DNA of 13,916 nucleotides, taken from positions 1-13,916 of the forward strand of contig JBIKKG010000070.1 in NCBI GenBank assembly GCA_044360485.1, in the 5' to 3' direction. The translations under genes and the position numbers were made by a program. This document shows positions 13,164-13,916 of this stretch, one piece after another. The stretch comes from UBA4615 sp044360485. Its GTDB lineage: Bacteria; Pseudomonadota; Gammaproteobacteria; Burkholderiales; Burkholderiaceae_E. Below the pieces are notes generated by a model that saw only the letters and a list, made by a program, of their open reading frames with translations, did not search any database and was not told the DNA's origin. Each line of letters starts with the position of its first letter. Position 1 is the stretch's first letter.

Positions 13164-13916
13164 TCAATTGAATTTCGGCAGACCGGCCAGCGCGCTTTGC
13201 AGTTGCTGCGTGCTCTGTTGTGCAGTCACGAGTTTGGCATCCAGCGCGCTGTACTGACGCAGCAAACGCTGCTCCAGCGCGTTCAGCCGCACCTGCATGG
13301 CGTCCTGGCGCTTCTGGTTGGTACTGAGGCGGGTTTTCCAGGTGGAGGTGGCGCTGGTGAGCGGCCCATCTGTACCCATCAGGCGATCGCCCAGGTCACG
13401 GATACGCAACATCAAGCCCTTGTTGGCGGCGCTGGTCCCTGATGCAGAAAAGAGCGCAGTCAACTGGGTGGGGTCTGAAGCAGCGGCCTGGAAGCGGTTG
13501 GCATCGAGTTTCAATGAGCCGTCGCGCTGCAGGCTCAAGCCTGCATCCGAGAGGCTGGTGAGCGTGGCGCCTGTCACCGTTTCACGCAGCACCGCGCGCA
13601 ACTGCGTCTGGATGCCCACCACCGAGTTGTCGCCCTGAAGGGGGCCTGCAGTCTTTGAAGCGGGGTCATACCTGGTCTGCTCGACTAGCAGCGTGTTCAG
13701 TGTGTTGTAGGCATCGGTGAATTTCTGCAAAGCGGCCTGCATGGCTTCCGGGTCCGACTTCACTTCGATCTGCACCGCCGAGGTGGTGACCTGTTTCAGG
13801 GTGAGGTCGACACCGTCCATGGCGCCCGTGATCCGATTAGTGCGCGAGGTCAGTGCGACGCCATCGATCGTGTAGCGTGCATCCGTAGCGGTCTTGACCT
13901 GCGTCAGATTTTGCCC
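13164..13916 (-). CDS. fliD: Flagellar filament cap protein FliD (C-terminal 250 residues, cut by window edge)
   Basis: The reading frame is open to the right edge, so the N-terminal part lies outside. Visible conserved segments in order: TATDARYTIDGVALTSRTN, then ITGAMDGVDLTLKQV, ALQKFTDAYNTLNTLLVEQT, RYDPASKTAGPLQGD, LSDAGLSLQRDGSLKLDANR, and a C-terminal coiled coil (LNALEQRLLRQYSALDAKL) ending LAGLPKFN. This is the FliD C-terminal family pattern. FliD pentamers cap the growing filament, fold incoming flagellin and act as an adhesin in some pathogens. Export uses FliT, encoded two genes downstream. The start, and any promoter for fliD, is outside the window. Confidence 0.97.
   Translation of the reverse strand, partial: GQNLTQVKTATDARYTIDGVALTSRTNRITGAMDGVDLTLKQVTTSAVQIEVKSDPEAMQAALQKFTDAYNTLNTLLVEQTRYDPASKTAGPLQGDNSVVGIQTQLRAVLRETVTGATLTSLSDAGLSLQRDGSLKLDANRFQAAASDPTQLTALFSASGTSAANKGLMLRIRDLGDRLMGTDGPLTSATSTWKTRLSTNQKRQDAMQVRLNALEQRLLRQYSALDAKLVTAQQSTQQLQSALAGLPKFN

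Noticed and set aside
1..13916. A novel defence, mobile or biosynthetic system hidden in the window
   Set aside because: Every stretch is accounted for by known flagellar genes, two familiar housekeeping/transport genes or short gaps (none over 175 bases); no unfamiliar protein, array or element remains.

Overview
This window is a stretch of chromosomal flagellar genes. The high G+C content (visibly above 60%), the order fliD-fliS-fliT-PilZ ... fliE | fliFGHIJK - fliLMNOP, and the protein sequences point to a betaproteobacterium, probably Burkholderiales. I cannot place it below that level. All genes are close-packed and intact except the two cut by the window edges (fliP on the left, fliD on the right). 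I see no rRNA, tRNA, CRISPR array, insertion sequence or phage gene.

Layout, left to right. Positions 1-2762 (minus strand) hold fliP (start only), fliO, fliN, fliM and fliL: export-gate proteins, the switch/C-ring proteins and the stator-associated FliL. A 135-bp gap (2763-2897) carries a terminator-like hairpin after fliK and a promoter-like array in front of fliL. Positions 2898-9671 (minus strand) hold fliK, fliJ, fliI, fliH, fliG and fliF: hook-length control, the export ATPase complex, the rotor protein and the MS ring. Most of their junctions overlap (ATGA, TGATG). Reading along transcription the order is fliF-G-H-I-J-K, then fliL-M-N-O-P. fliE (9845-10207, plus strand) is divergent from fliF across a 173-bp control region, an arrangement also known in enterobacteria.

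Positions 10280-11471 hold two non-flagellar genes between the flagellar modules: a SemiSWEET/PQ-loop small membrane protein (minus) and a TrhO-type rhodanese-fold tRNA hydroxylase (plus), divergently arranged. Positions 11525-13916 (minus strand) hold the late filament module: fliD (C-terminal 250 residues), fliS, fliT and a YcgR-type PilZ c-di-GMP effector. A good sigma-28 (FliA) promoter lies between fliD and fliS.

How it works together: FliE/FliF form the basal-body core. FliG/M/N form the torque-generating, CheY-responsive switch. FliH/I/J energise export through the gate that includes FliO/P. FliK sets hook length, FliD caps the filament, and FliS/FliT chaperone FliC/FliD. The PilZ protein can slow the motor in response to c-di-GMP.

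I found no convincing undescribed system. The most useful observations are regulatory: a shared promoter architecture ahead of fliF and fliL, a sigma-28 promoter splitting fliD from fliST-pilZ, and a low-complexity insertion in FliL.
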